DNA of 10,210 nt, taken from contig DICX01000020.1 in assembly GCA_002417825.1 (NCBI GenBank), positions 1-10,210 on the forward strand. Reading direction: 5' to 3'. The notes under the pieces were generated by a model. The model had not been told where the DNA came from, made no database searches, and saw only the letters and a program-made list of their open reading frames with translations. This document shows, one piece after another, positions 1 through 5,956 of this stretch. The stretch comes from Lactobacillus sp. UBA5815. GTDB lineage: Bacteria > Bacillota > Bacilli > Lactobacillales > Lactobacillaceae. Every line of letters begins with the position of its first letter. Within the stretch, counting starts at the first letter, position 1. The position numbers and the translations under genes are program-made.

Positions 1-736
1 CTAATCCTATTTTTTTCATTAAAGAAGTTTGTCGGAAGACTTCTCTTGGCTTTCCTTGCTCTAAAAGTTTGCCATCATGAAGTACTAAAATTTGATCAGC
101 CAAACTTGCTTCATTTAAATCATGGGTGATTGATAAAACTGTCAATCCCGTCTTTTTTTGAATGGCTTTAATCAAAGTCAGAATTTGCTGTCGACCATCC
201 GGATCAAGCATACTCGTCGCTTCATCTAAAATAATAATTTGAGGCGAAAGTGCCAAAATTCCTGCAATTGCCACCCGCTGCTTTTGACCACCAGAAAGGT
301 GACTGGGCTCTGCACGTTTAAAGTCAGACATCCCAACATCTTCAAGCGCCTGATCGACGCGCTTAATCATTTCTGGGCGAGGAACAGCACGATTCTCTAA
401 GCCAAAGGCCACATCATCTGCCACAGTCGCACCTACAAACTGATTATCAGGATTTTGAAAAACAATCCCGACTTCATCACGGACCTGCCAAAGTGTCTGG
501 GCCGTCAAATCGATGCCAGCAACAGTGATTTGAGCAGGATGCTCAGGTGTTCTGTCAGGAAATAACAAGCCATTCAACAACCGTGATATCGTCGATTTTC
601 CACTACCATTATGGCCAATCAATGCTGTCCAAGAGCCCTTCTGGACATCAAAGGAAACATCTTTTACAGCTGGACGAACCGCGTCACGATATGTAAACGT
701 GACGTGACTGACATGAATCGCACTTTGAAATGACAT
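1..736 (-). CDS. ecfA1: ECF transporter ATPase EcfA1 (partial, 3' end outside window)
   Basis: ATP-binding subunit of an energy-coupling-factor transporter. With EcfA2 and the membrane protein EcfT it would drive uptake of vitamins or metal ions bound by separate S components. The visible 245 residues hold a full ABC ATPase core: Walker A GHNGSGKST (41-49), Q-loop with FQNPDNQF (93-100), signature LSGGQKQR (147-154), Walker B IIILDEAT (167-174), D-loop and switch histidine H205. The family is about 270-280 residues, so roughly 30 are missing beyond the left edge. The start at 736 is preceded by AGGTGA five bases upstream. A second ATG at 741 is out of frame. The position directly after rplQ is typical of Firmicutes, where ecfA2, ecfT and truA usually follow; these would lie outside the window. 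Its own promoter and an upstream terminator suggest transcription separate from the ribosomal operon. EcfA1 rather than EcfA2 is inferred from gene order. Confidence 0.93.
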   Translation of the reverse strand, partial: MSFQSAIHVSHVTFTYRDAVRPAVKDVSFDVQKGSWTALIGHNGSGKSTISRLLNGLLFPDRTPEHPAQITVAGIDLTAQTLWQVRDEVGIVFQNPDNQFVGATVADDVAFGLENRAVPRPEMIKRVDQALEDVGMSDFKRAEPSHLSGGQKQRVAIAGILALSPQIIILDEATSMLDPDGRQQILTLIKAIQKKTGLTVLSITHDLNEASLADQILVLHDGKLLEQGKPREVFRQTSLMKKIGL

Positions 737-764
737 CTCATTCACCTACTTTTTATACTTTTTA

Positions 765-787
765 ATTATAGCAAAAAAAAAGTTCAA
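765..787 (-). promoter_or_regulatory. Extended -10 promoter for ecfA1
   Basis: The minus strand reads TGC-TATAAT, with the -10 hexamer at 765-770 and the TGn extension at 771-773. No good -35 lies 16-18 bases upstream; that region is a run of T from the terminator. A TTGAAC at 782-787 is only 11 bases away, too close to act as a standard -35. The perfect extended -10 can compensate for a poor -35. Transcription would start near 758, about 22 bases before the ecfA1 start and upstream of its SD. Confidence 0.6.
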
Positions 788-815
788 AAAAAAATCATCC
801 ACAGAGAGGAATGAT
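786..815 (-). terminator. Rho-independent terminator after rplQ
   Basis: On the minus strand ATCATTCC (815-808) pairs with GGATGAT (800-794) around the seven-base loop TCTCTGT, with one bulged T. The stem is followed at once by a T run covering 793-786. A second run of nine T lies at 781-773. The stem is short and AT-rich, but the long T tract and the position between rplQ and ecfA1 support termination of the ribosomal operon here. Confidence 0.65.
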
Positions 816-931
816 AAAAATCATTTAAGCTAGACTAGGCTTTCGCCACCATCATCACGCTCGTTCTCACTTCTATGAATAATTTCTGATCAATACGTAT
901 TTATGAATTAAAAATCAATTCATATCGATGA

Positions 932-1315
932 TTAAACCAACTCAATAACGACCATTGGTGCAGCATCACCCTGACGTACTTTTGCTAATTTATAAATACG
1001 AGTATAACCACCTTGACGATCTTTGTAACGTGGTGCAATGTCACTGAACAGCTTTTGTAAAGCAGATTTAACAACAACTGCATCTTTTTCTTCATGAATA
1101 TCAGCGATTTCGTTCCGGACGAAAGCTGCGGCTTTTCTTCTTGCAGCTAAATCACCCTTTTTACCTAAAGTGATCATCTTTTCGGCTGTCTTACGGACTT
1201 CTTTCGAACGTGCTTCAGTCGTTACAATGCTTTCTTTCATGATCAACTGTGTCGTCAATTCTCTCAACATTGCTTTTCTATGTGCGCTATCGCGACCTAA
1301 TTTACGGTATGGCAT
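932..1315 (-). CDS. rplQ: 50S ribosomal protein L17
   Basis: Large-subunit protein L17, placed near the peptide exit tunnel on the back of the 50S subunit. The 127 residues open with MPYRKLGRDSAHRKAMLREL, the family's characteristic start, followed by SKEVRKTAEKMITLGKKG at 37-54. The C-terminus MVVIELV is the standard ending. It is slightly longer than the 120 residues of Bacillus subtilis because of an insertion in the second half, a form I recall from lactobacilli. ATG at 1315 has an AGGAGG seven bases upstream. It is the last gene of the ribosomal cluster, 24 bp after rpoA, and a terminator lies about 115 bp past its stop. Confidence 0.98.
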   Translation of the reverse strand: MPYRKLGRDSAHRKAMLRELTTQLIMKESIVTTEARSKEVRKTAEKMITLGKKGDLAARRKAAAFVRNEIADIHEEKDAVVVKSALQKLFSDIAPRYKDRQGGYTRIYKLAKVRQGDAAPMVVIELV

Positions 1316-1339
1316 GAAATTCCCTCCTTAATAACCAGT

Positions 1340-2278
1340 TTAATCTTCTTTGCGAAGTGAAAGGCCAAGATCGGCCAATTTGTTCTTTACTTCCTCTAAT
1401 GATTTGCGTCCCAAGTTGCGTACGCGCATCATGTCAGCCTCACTCTTGTCCGTTAATTCTTGAACGGTATTGATGCCGGCACGCTTCAGGCAGTTGTAAG
1501 AGCGAACAGAAAGATCAAGTTCCTCGATCGTCATCTCAAGTTTCTTTTCATTCTTATCGTCTTCTTTTTCTACCATGACGTCGTCGAATGAAGCTTCCAT
1601 GTCAGTGGCCATAAAGACCTTAAAGTGCTCAATCAGAATCTTCGCAGCAAAACTAAGGGCATCGTTAGGTTTGATTGAACCGTCTGTCCAAATTTCGAAG
1701 GTGAGTTTATCGTAATCATCTCTTCGACCGACACGAGTCCCTTCAACTTGGTAATTAACTTTCTTGATTGGGGAGAAAAGTGAATCAACAGGAATAACAC
1801 CAATCGGCATATCATCAGTTTTATTATCGTTTGCTGCGATATAACCGCGTCCATTCTTGACCGAAAGTGTCATGTGAAGCGTACCGCCTTGATCGATCGT
1901 ACAAATGTATTGATCAGGATTTAGAACCTTGACCTCAGAATCAACTTTTAAGTCACTAGCCGTAACCGTTGCTGGTCCTTGAACATTGATTTCGACGAGT
2001 TTTTCTTCATCTGAGAGTGACTTCAATTCGAGTTTCTTCAAATTAAGAATGATCTTAGTGACATCTTCTTTGACACCAGGAATCGTTGAAAATTCGTGCA
2101 GTACGCCATCGATCTGGATGTAAGAAAGTGCCGTCCCTGGAATAGAGGTCAGCAAAACCCGACGGAGTGAGTTACCTAAAGTAGTCCCAAAACCGCGTTC
2201 CAAAGGTTCGACAACAAACTTACCGTATGCTTCCTCTTGGTCTACAACGGTAATATTTGGCTTTTCAAATTCAATCAT
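1340..2278 (-). CDS. rpoA: DNA-directed RNA polymerase subunit alpha
   Basis: Alpha subunit, whose dimer is the scaffold for assembly of the RNA polymerase core. The 312 residues show the N-terminal dimerisation domain, with PLERGFGTTLGNSLRRVLL at 25-43. An acidic, lysine-rich linker follows at about 237-248, then a C-terminal domain from about 249. In that domain LSVRSYNCLKRAG starts at 256. R259 matches Escherichia coli R265, the key residue for UP-element and activator contacts, and NLGRKS (288-293) forms the second DNA-binding segment. The length is normal for Firmicutes. The start MIEFEKPNI is fixed by homology. Its SD is unusual: the nearest purine-rich match, AAAGGGG, ends 12 bases before ATG, in a 49-bp gap that is long for this cluster. 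No rpsD (S4) gene lies between rpsK and rpoA, as is usual in Firmicutes. Confidence 0.98.
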   Translation of the reverse strand: MIEFEKPNITVVDQEEAYGKFVVEPLERGFGTTLGNSLRRVLLTSIPGTALSYIQIDGVLHEFSTIPGVKEDVTKIILNLKKLELKSLSDEEKLVEINVQGPATVTASDLKVDSEVKVLNPDQYICTIDQGGTLHMTLSVKNGRGYIAANDNKTDDMPIGVIPVDSLFSPIKKVNYQVEGTRVGRRDDYDKLTFEIWTDGSIKPNDALSFAAKILIEHFKVFMATDMEASFDDVMVEKEDDKNEKKLEMTIEELDLSVRSYNCLKRAGINTVQELTDKSEADMMRVRNLGRKSLEEVKNKLADLGLSLRKED

Positions 2279-2313
2279 TTACTTACTGGGCCCCTTTCAA
2301 AACGTAATGTTCT

Positions 2314-2327
2314 GCACGCGAAATAAA
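2314..2327 (-). repeat. 14-base repeat, rpoA-proximal copy
   Basis: The minus strand reads TTTATTTCGCGTGC directly after the rpsK stop codon. The same 14 bases occur in the same orientation in the adk-infA gap at 3512-3525. Here the sequence is not followed by a -10 hexamer, so this copy does not look like a working promoter. Its role is unknown and chance is possible. Confidence 0.5.
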
Positions 2328-2717
2328 CTAGACACGACGACGTTTTGGTGGTCTGGAACCATTATGTGGTACTGGTGTAACGTCACGAATAGCCGTGATT
2401 TCAAGACCAGTAGCTTGAAGTGATCTGATCGCAGCTTCACGACCAGCACCTGGACCCTTGACAGAAACTTCAACGTGTTTCATTCCTTGATCGATAGAAG
2501 CTTTAGCAGCAGCTTCGGCAGCCATTTGAGCAGCAAAAGGTGTTGATTTACGACTTCCTTTAAAGCCTAAAGCACCAGCTGAAGACCAAGCCACAGCGTT
2601 ACCTTGAGCATCCGTAATCATGACTAAAGTGTTGTTAAACGTTGAATGAATGTGCGCAACACCATTTTCAACATGCTTCTTTACACGACGCTTGCGTGCT
2701 GTTTTCTTTGCAGGCAT
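2328..2717 (-). CDS. rpsK: 30S ribosomal protein S11
   Basis: Small-subunit platform protein that helps form the mRNA exit path and contacts S7 and S18. The 129 residues match the family's usual length. Landmarks are HIHSTFNNTLVMITD at 22-36, GFKGSRKSTPFAAQ at 51-64, GPGAGREAAIRSL at 88-100 and the basic tail NGSRPPKRRRV. N119-G120 is the Asn-Gly pair that becomes isoaspartate in E. coli S11. ATG at 2717 has GGAGG eight bases upstream. It lies 25 bp after rpsM. The stop is TAG. Confidence 0.98.
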   Translation of the reverse strand: MPAKKTARKRRVKKHVENGVAHIHSTFNNTLVMITDAQGNAVAWSSAGALGFKGSRKSTPFAAQMAAEAAAKASIDQGMKHVEVSVKGPGAGREAAIRSLQATGLEITAIRDVTPVPHNGSRPPKRRRV

Positions 2718-2742
2718 TAATTAAACCTCCTATTTGTGAATT

Positions 2743-3093
2743 TTACTTAGATTTTTTGGTTCCCTTACGTGTATGCGCATTGTTTTTCGTGTTTTGACCA
2801 CGAACAGGTAAGCCACGACGATGACGGATTCCACGATAAGAGCCAATTTCAATCAAACGTTTAATGTTCAAATTGACTTGACGGCGAAGGTCACCTTCAA
2901 CACGATACTTATCAACTTCTACACGTAATTTTTCTTGATCATCTGGAGTCAAATCTTTTGCTCGAATGTCTTTCGAAACACCAGAATCAGCACAAATCTT
3001 TTCAGCAGTCTTCGTGCCGATCCCATAAATATAGGTCAACGCGATGACGATCCTTTTATCTCTTGGTAAATCCACACCAGCGATACGTGCCAT
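2743..3093 (-). CDS. rpsM: 30S ribosomal protein S13
   Basis: Small-subunit head protein that contacts L5 and L11 across the subunit interface and reaches the P-site tRNA with its C-terminal tail. MARIAGVDLPRDKR and the helix-two-turn-helix part (YGIGTKTA, 23-30) are typical, as is SYRGIRHRRGLPVRGQNTKNN (85-105). The tail is odd. The usual NNARTRKG reads NNAHTRKG, so H107 replaces a highly conserved arginine, and the protein ends five residues later as TKKSK. At 116 residues it is about five shorter than B. subtilis S13 (121). No frameshift is evident. ATG at 3093 has AAGGGGG seven bases upstream. Confidence 0.97.
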   Translation of the reverse strand: MARIAGVDLPRDKRIVIALTYIYGIGTKTAEKICADSGVSKDIRAKDLTPDDQEKLRVEVDKYRVEGDLRRQVNLNIKRLIEIGSYRGIRHRRGLPVRGQNTKNNAHTRKGTKKSK

Positions 3094-3115
3094 TATTGCA
3101 CCCCCTTAAATTCAA

Positions 3116-3232
3116 TTAACCTTGACGTTGCTTATGCTTGGGATTTGCTGGACAAATCACCATAACATGGCCATGTCTTTTAATAACTTTACAATGCTCG
3201 CACATTGGTTTAACAGATGGTCTAACTTTCAT
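3116..3232 (-). CDS. rpmJ: 50S ribosomal protein L36 (zinc-binding type)
   Basis: The smallest large-subunit protein: 38 residues read directly from the minus strand, starting MKVRPSVKPMCEHC and ending KHKQRQG. It carries the zinc ribbon C11-C14-C27-H33, so it is the C+ form, which folds around one zinc ion and binds 23S rRNA. ATG at 3232 has AGGAGG five bases upstream. It sits 14 bp after infA and 22 bp before rpsM, the usual Firmicutes order. Zinc-free paralogues, where present, lie elsewhere in genomes, and none is seen here. Confidence 0.97.
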   Translation of the reverse strand: MKVRPSVKPMCEHCKVIKRHGHVMVICPANPKHKQRQG

Positions 3233-3246
3233 GTTTGCCTCCTGTA

Positions 3247-3468
3247 TTACTTAATAAACCGATAAGTAATTCTACCCTTAGTCAAATCGTAGGGAGATAG
3301 TTCGACAGTGACCCGGTCGCCAGGTAAGATACGAATATAATGCATCCGTATCTTTCCGGAAACATGAGCTAAAATCGTTGCTCCATTTTCTAATTCAACT
3401 TTAAACATCGCGTTGGGCAAAGTATCAACCACTTTACCTTCCACTTCAATGACATCTTCTTTGGCCAA
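3247..3468 (-). CDS. infA: Translation initiation factor IF-1
   Basis: IF-1 is a single OB-fold protein that blocks the A site of the 30S subunit during initiation and helps IF2 and IF3. The 73 residues read [11 protein letters not shown]..., [14 protein letters not shown] (17-30), [17 protein letters not shown] (35-51) and end [12 protein letters not shown], a near-perfect match to the family. The start is TTG at 3468: GGAGGA lies six bases upstream and the protein then begins at the conserved second residue Ala. The frame stays open upstream to another TTG at 3489, but that would add seven unrelated residues that include the SD. A strong promoter lies just upstream (3506-3533). No map (methionine aminopeptidase) gene separates it from adk, unlike in B. 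subtilis. Confidence 0.97.
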
Positions 3469-3505
3469 ATTTGCTCCTCCGCAATACAAACAGTCATACT
3501 AAAAG

Positions 3506-3533
3506 ATTATAGCACGCGAAATAAAATATACAA
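3506..3533 (-). promoter_or_regulatory. Extended -10 promoter for infA-rpmJ-rpsM-rpsK-rpoA-rplQ
   Basis: In the 70-bp adk-infA gap the minus strand reads TTGTAT (3533-3528), a 16-base spacer ending in TGC, and TATAAT (3511-3506). This combines a perfect -10, the TGn extension and a partial -35. The expected start is near 3500, giving a leader of about 31 bases before the infA TTG, with the SD inside it. The element begins five bases after the adk stop, so it lies wholly in the gap. It would supply extra transcription of the alpha segment independently of the upstream ribosomal promoters. Confidence 0.75.
3512..3525 (-). repeat. 14-base repeat, infA-proximal copy
   Basis: The minus strand TTTATTTCGCGTGC forms most of the spacer of the infA promoter and supplies its TGC extension. 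It is identical to the sequence at 2314-2327 just before rpoA. The CGCG core is self-complementary, so a protein-binding site is conceivable, but nothing more can be seen. Confidence 0.5.
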
Positions 3534-3538
3534 ATTCT

Positions 3539-4192
3539 CTAGTCTTGACTTAAAATCTGGTCGATCTCAGCAAAAACTTTTTCAGGTTTTTGTTCACCAT
3601 TGACTTGCGCCAGCAAGCCTTTTTGGTGATAAAAGTCACGCAGTGGTGTATTCATTTTTTCATTAACACGTAAACGATTTTTCACAACACTTGGTTGGTC
3701 ATCTTCACGTTGATAAAAATCATGACCACCGCAACGATCACAAACACCTTCAACTTTAGTTGGTTTAGAAAGCTTGTTGTAAGTCGCACCGCATGTCCGA
3801 CAAATGAAACGCGATGACAAGCGCTTGATCAAAACATCTTCGTGAACTTCGATTGAAATGACACGGGTCAATGGTTTGTTCAATTTAGCTGTGATCTTTT
3901 CAAGAAGTTCTGCTTGTATCGTCGTTCTAGGGAATCCATCCAGAATAAAACCTTTTTGTGTGTCTTTTTGCGTTAACCGCTCTTCAACTAGTTTTGCAGT
4001 TACCTCATCTGGAACAAGGTTCCCCTTGTCGATGTAGCCTTTAGCCTCTAACCCTACTGGCGTTTTTTGAGAAATCGCTTCGCGAAACATATCTCCTGTT
4101 GAGATATGTGCCAAATGATACCGATCAACCAAACTTTCTGAAGCCGTTCCTTTTCCAGCTCCAGGCAATCCTAAGAGAATTAAATTAATCAT
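3539..4192 (-). CDS. adk: Adenylate kinase (zinc-type)
   Basis: Cytoplasmic enzyme converting ATP and AMP to two ADP, central to adenine nucleotide balance. The 217 residues match the long-LID bacterial form. The P-loop GLPGAGKGT is at 8-16, the AMP-binding segment STGDMFR at 31-37, and DGFPRT at 85-90. The LID domain (about 128-160) carries four cysteines, C131, C134, C151 and C154, giving the structural zinc site typical of Gram-positives. REDDQP follows at 162-167. ATG at 4192 lies eight bases after the secY stop, and its AGGTGAG SD overlaps that stop codon, suggesting coupled translation. It ends 70 bp before infA, where a promoter lies. Confidence 0.98.
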   Translation of the reverse strand: MINLILLGLPGAGKGTASESLVDRYHLAHISTGDMFREAISQKTPVGLEAKGYIDKGNLVPDEVTAKLVEERLTQKDTQKGFILDGFPRTTIQAELLEKITAKLNKPLTRVISIEVHEDVLIKRLSSRFICRTCGATYNKLSKPTKVEGVCDRCGGHDFYQREDDQPSVVKNRLRVNEKMNTPLRDFYHQKGLLAQVNGEQKPEKVFAEIDQILSQD

Positions 4193-4200
4193 GTTCTCAC

Positions 4201-5496
4201 CTATCTAATGAATCCAACATACTCACGTTTCATCAGTAAGCCGTCGATTTGACGTGCCAACTCAAGCACCACGCCAATGACGATCAACAATGAGGTCCCA
4301 CCTAATCCGATTGAACTTGGGAGCCCCCAAAGATTTGTCGCCAACTGTGGCAACAAAGCAACTAATCCAAGAAAAACAGAACCCACTGTCGACAAACGCA
4401 TCAACAAGCTAGAAACATACTTTTCTGTATCTTTTCCTGGCCAGACACTTGGAATATAAGCACCTTGTTTTTGCAGGTTCTCAGCTAATTTCTCTGGATT
4501 CACTTGAACAAAAGCATAAAAGAAGGTGAATAAGATGATCAAAACAGTATAGATGATCGCACCAGGCGTCGTTTGCAAACTAAAAATCTGATTTAAGACT
4601 TTGAACCATTGCGTATTGCCATAATTTTTTTGGAAAGCCATTAAGATCGTTGCAGGTGTAATAATGAAAGAACTGGCAAAAATCACCGGAATCACACCTG
4701 ATACATTGACTTTTAATGGGAGAAAACTTTTAGAACCACTGATCACAGCCCGACGCGTATATTGAATCGGTACTCTGCGATCAGCCTGCTGTACCCACGT
4801 GACAAACTGCGTCACAATAAGCACAACAAGAATGATCCCGACGAAGAACAAAATACCCTTCCAGCGATCAGCTGCTGTATTGTTGATCACTTGGTCTTGA
4901 AATAGTGAAACCAATCCTCTAGGCAGCCGTGCGATGATCCCAGCAAAAATAATGACCGAAACACCATTTCCTAATCCCTTATCAGTAATTTCATCACCGA
5001 GCCAAGTCAATAACATGGTTCCAGCTGTCATGATAATTCCGATTTGAATATAAGTCTGTGGCGTTTGATTTTTGACTAAGCCCATTTGAGTCAACACATT
5101 GAAACCTAAAGTGATCCCAATACTTTGAACAAACGCTACGACAAGCGCTAAATAACGGGTCAGTTGGTTTGTTTTTCGTCGACCAACTTCACCTTGCTTG
5201 CTCCACTCGACCAATCGCGGCACGATATCCATCTGCAATAATTGAATAACAATTTGTGCCGTAATGTAAGGGGACACCCCTAAAGAAAAGATCGAATAGT
5301 TATCAAGTCCACCACCACTGACCGTATCCAACATTGGAACAAGACCAGTTTGGGCGACCTGATTAATCGCTTTAGCATTGATTCCAGGAACAGTGATGTT
5401 CGCACCTATTCTGTACAACAATAAGATAAAGAGTGTAAAGAAAATTTTATTTCTAATTTCCTTATCTTTAAAGGCGTTCTTCAGGGTCGAGAACAT
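4201..5496 (-). CDS. secY: Preprotein translocase subunit SecY
   Basis: Central channel of the Sec translocon in the cell membrane, working with SecE, SecG, SecA and the ribosome. The 431 residues have the family's ten hydrophobic segments; the first is at about 18-35. Conserved parts include PGIN (37-40), the plug region near 55-70, SLGVSPYITAQIVIQLL (71-87), GLGNGVSVIIFAGI (174-187), the basic cytosolic loop QADRRVPIQYTRRA (237-250) and the C-terminal KREYVGFIR. In the last large cytosolic loop the sequence is IPSVWPGKDTEKY: W352 stands where most SecY proteins have arginine (E. coli R357). The ATG at 5496 shares one base with the rplO stop (TAATG), and its GAGGTGA SD lies inside rplO, so translation is probably coupled. 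Confidence 0.98.
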   Translation of the reverse strand: MFSTLKNAFKDKEIRNKIFFTLFILLLYRIGANITVPGINAKAINQVAQTGLVPMLDTVSGGGLDNYSIFSLGVSPYITAQIVIQLLQMDIVPRLVEWSKQGEVGRRKTNQLTRYLALVVAFVQSIGITLGFNVLTQMGLVKNQTPQTYIQIGIIMTAGTMLLTWLGDEITDKGLGNGVSVIIFAGIIARLPRGLVSLFQDQVINNTAADRWKGILFFVGIILVVLIVTQFVTWVQQADRRVPIQYTRRAVISGSKSFLPLKVNVSGVIPVIFASSFIITPATILMAFQKNYGNTQWFKVLNQIFSLQTTPGAIIYTVLIILFTFFYAFVQVNPEKLAENLQKQGAYIPSVWPGKDTEKYVSSLLMRLSTVGSVFLGLVALLPQLATNLWGLPSSIGLGGTSLLIVIGVVLELARQIDGLLMKREYVGFIR

Positions 5497-5936
5497 TAAA
5501 TCACCTCAACAGATCCGCCAGCGGCTTCGACTGCTTTTTTAGCAGCTGCAGAAACTTTATTGACTTTGATCGTCAATTTTGTTTTAAGTTCACCGTTAGC
5601 CAAAAGTTTGACACCGGATAATTCCTTTTTAACTAATCCAGCAGCTTTCAAATCTGCTAAAGCTACTTCACTGCCAGACTTAAACTGATTCAAATCATCC
5701 AAAGATACGATTGCGTATTCTTTGCGATTGATATTATTGAATCCACGTTTAGGCATTCTTCTGAATAATGGCATTTGACCACCTTCAAAACCTAAACGAG
5801 TTCTGCCACCTTGACGCGACAATTGTCCTTTTTGACCACGACCAGAAGTTTTGCCGTAACCACTTGAAGTTCCACGACCAACACGTTTTCTTGGATGGCG
5901 TGAACCTTCTGCTGGATGTAATTCATTAAGCTTCAT
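5496..5936 (-). CDS. rplO: 50S ribosomal protein L15
   Basis: Large-subunit protein with an extended glycine- and arginine-rich N-terminal arm that threads into 23S rRNA and helps late 50S assembly. Counted from MKLNELHPAEGSR the protein is 146 residues, the same as in B. subtilis. The arm (about 14-55) contains RVGRGTSSGYGKTSGRGQKG. FEGGQMPLFRRMPKRGF and NINRKEYAIV follow, and it ends EAAGGSVEVI. Two adjacent ATG codons, at 5939 and 5936, could start it; the SD AGGAGG is five and eight bases away respectively. Homology favours 5936. An in-frame GTG at 5945 overlaps the SD and is rejected. It lies 20 bp after rpmD and its stop overlaps the secY start. Confidence 0.96.
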   Translation of the reverse strand: MKLNELHPAEGSRHPRKRVGRGTSSGYGKTSGRGQKGQLSRQGGRTRLGFEGGQMPLFRRMPKRGFNNINRKEYAIVSLDDLNQFKSGSEVALADLKAAGLVKKELSGVKLLANGELKTKLTIKVNKVSAAAKKAVEAAGGSVEVI

Positions 5937-5956
5937 CATTTGCACCTCCTAAAATT

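Larger units (their letters stand above)
737..931. other. Intergenic region between rplQ and ecfA1
   Basis: This 195-bp gap is the longest in the window. From the rplQ end it holds: an AT-rich hairpin (902-909 pairing with 917-924, 8 bp, seven-base loop, no T tract); a 10-base palindrome AATACGTATT (892-901); a small GGC-GAAA-GCC hairpin near 836-850; a 6-bp hairpin at 810-825; the terminator; and the ecfA1 promoter. No convincing coding sequence or recognisable riboswitch or T-box consensus was seen. Confidence 0.6.

Noticed and set aside
737..741. ecfA1 start at ATG 741
   Set aside because: It is out of frame with the ATPase and almost touches the SD.
835..870. Possible 11-residue leader peptide on the minus strand in the rplQ-ecfA1 gap
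   Set aside because: It starts GTG with no clear SD and has no run of regulatory codons; a frame this short is expected by chance.
892..901. Perfect 10-base palindrome AATACGTATT
   Set aside because: Noted as a possible operator, but it is far from the ecfA1 promoter, AT-rich, and plausible by chance.
810..931. Riboswitch or T-box leader upstream of ecfA1
   Set aside because: No T-box consensus or known riboswitch core was seen, and the likely ecfA1 promoter lies downstream of this region.
3469..3489. N-terminal extension of IF-1 from a TTG at 3489
   Set aside because: It adds seven residues unlike any IF-1 and would put the GGAGGA SD inside the coding region; TTG at 3468 fits both homology and spacing.
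5937..5945. L15 start at GTG 5945
   Set aside because: The GTG overlaps the AGGAGG SD; MKLNEL at 5936 (or ATG 5939) matches homologues.
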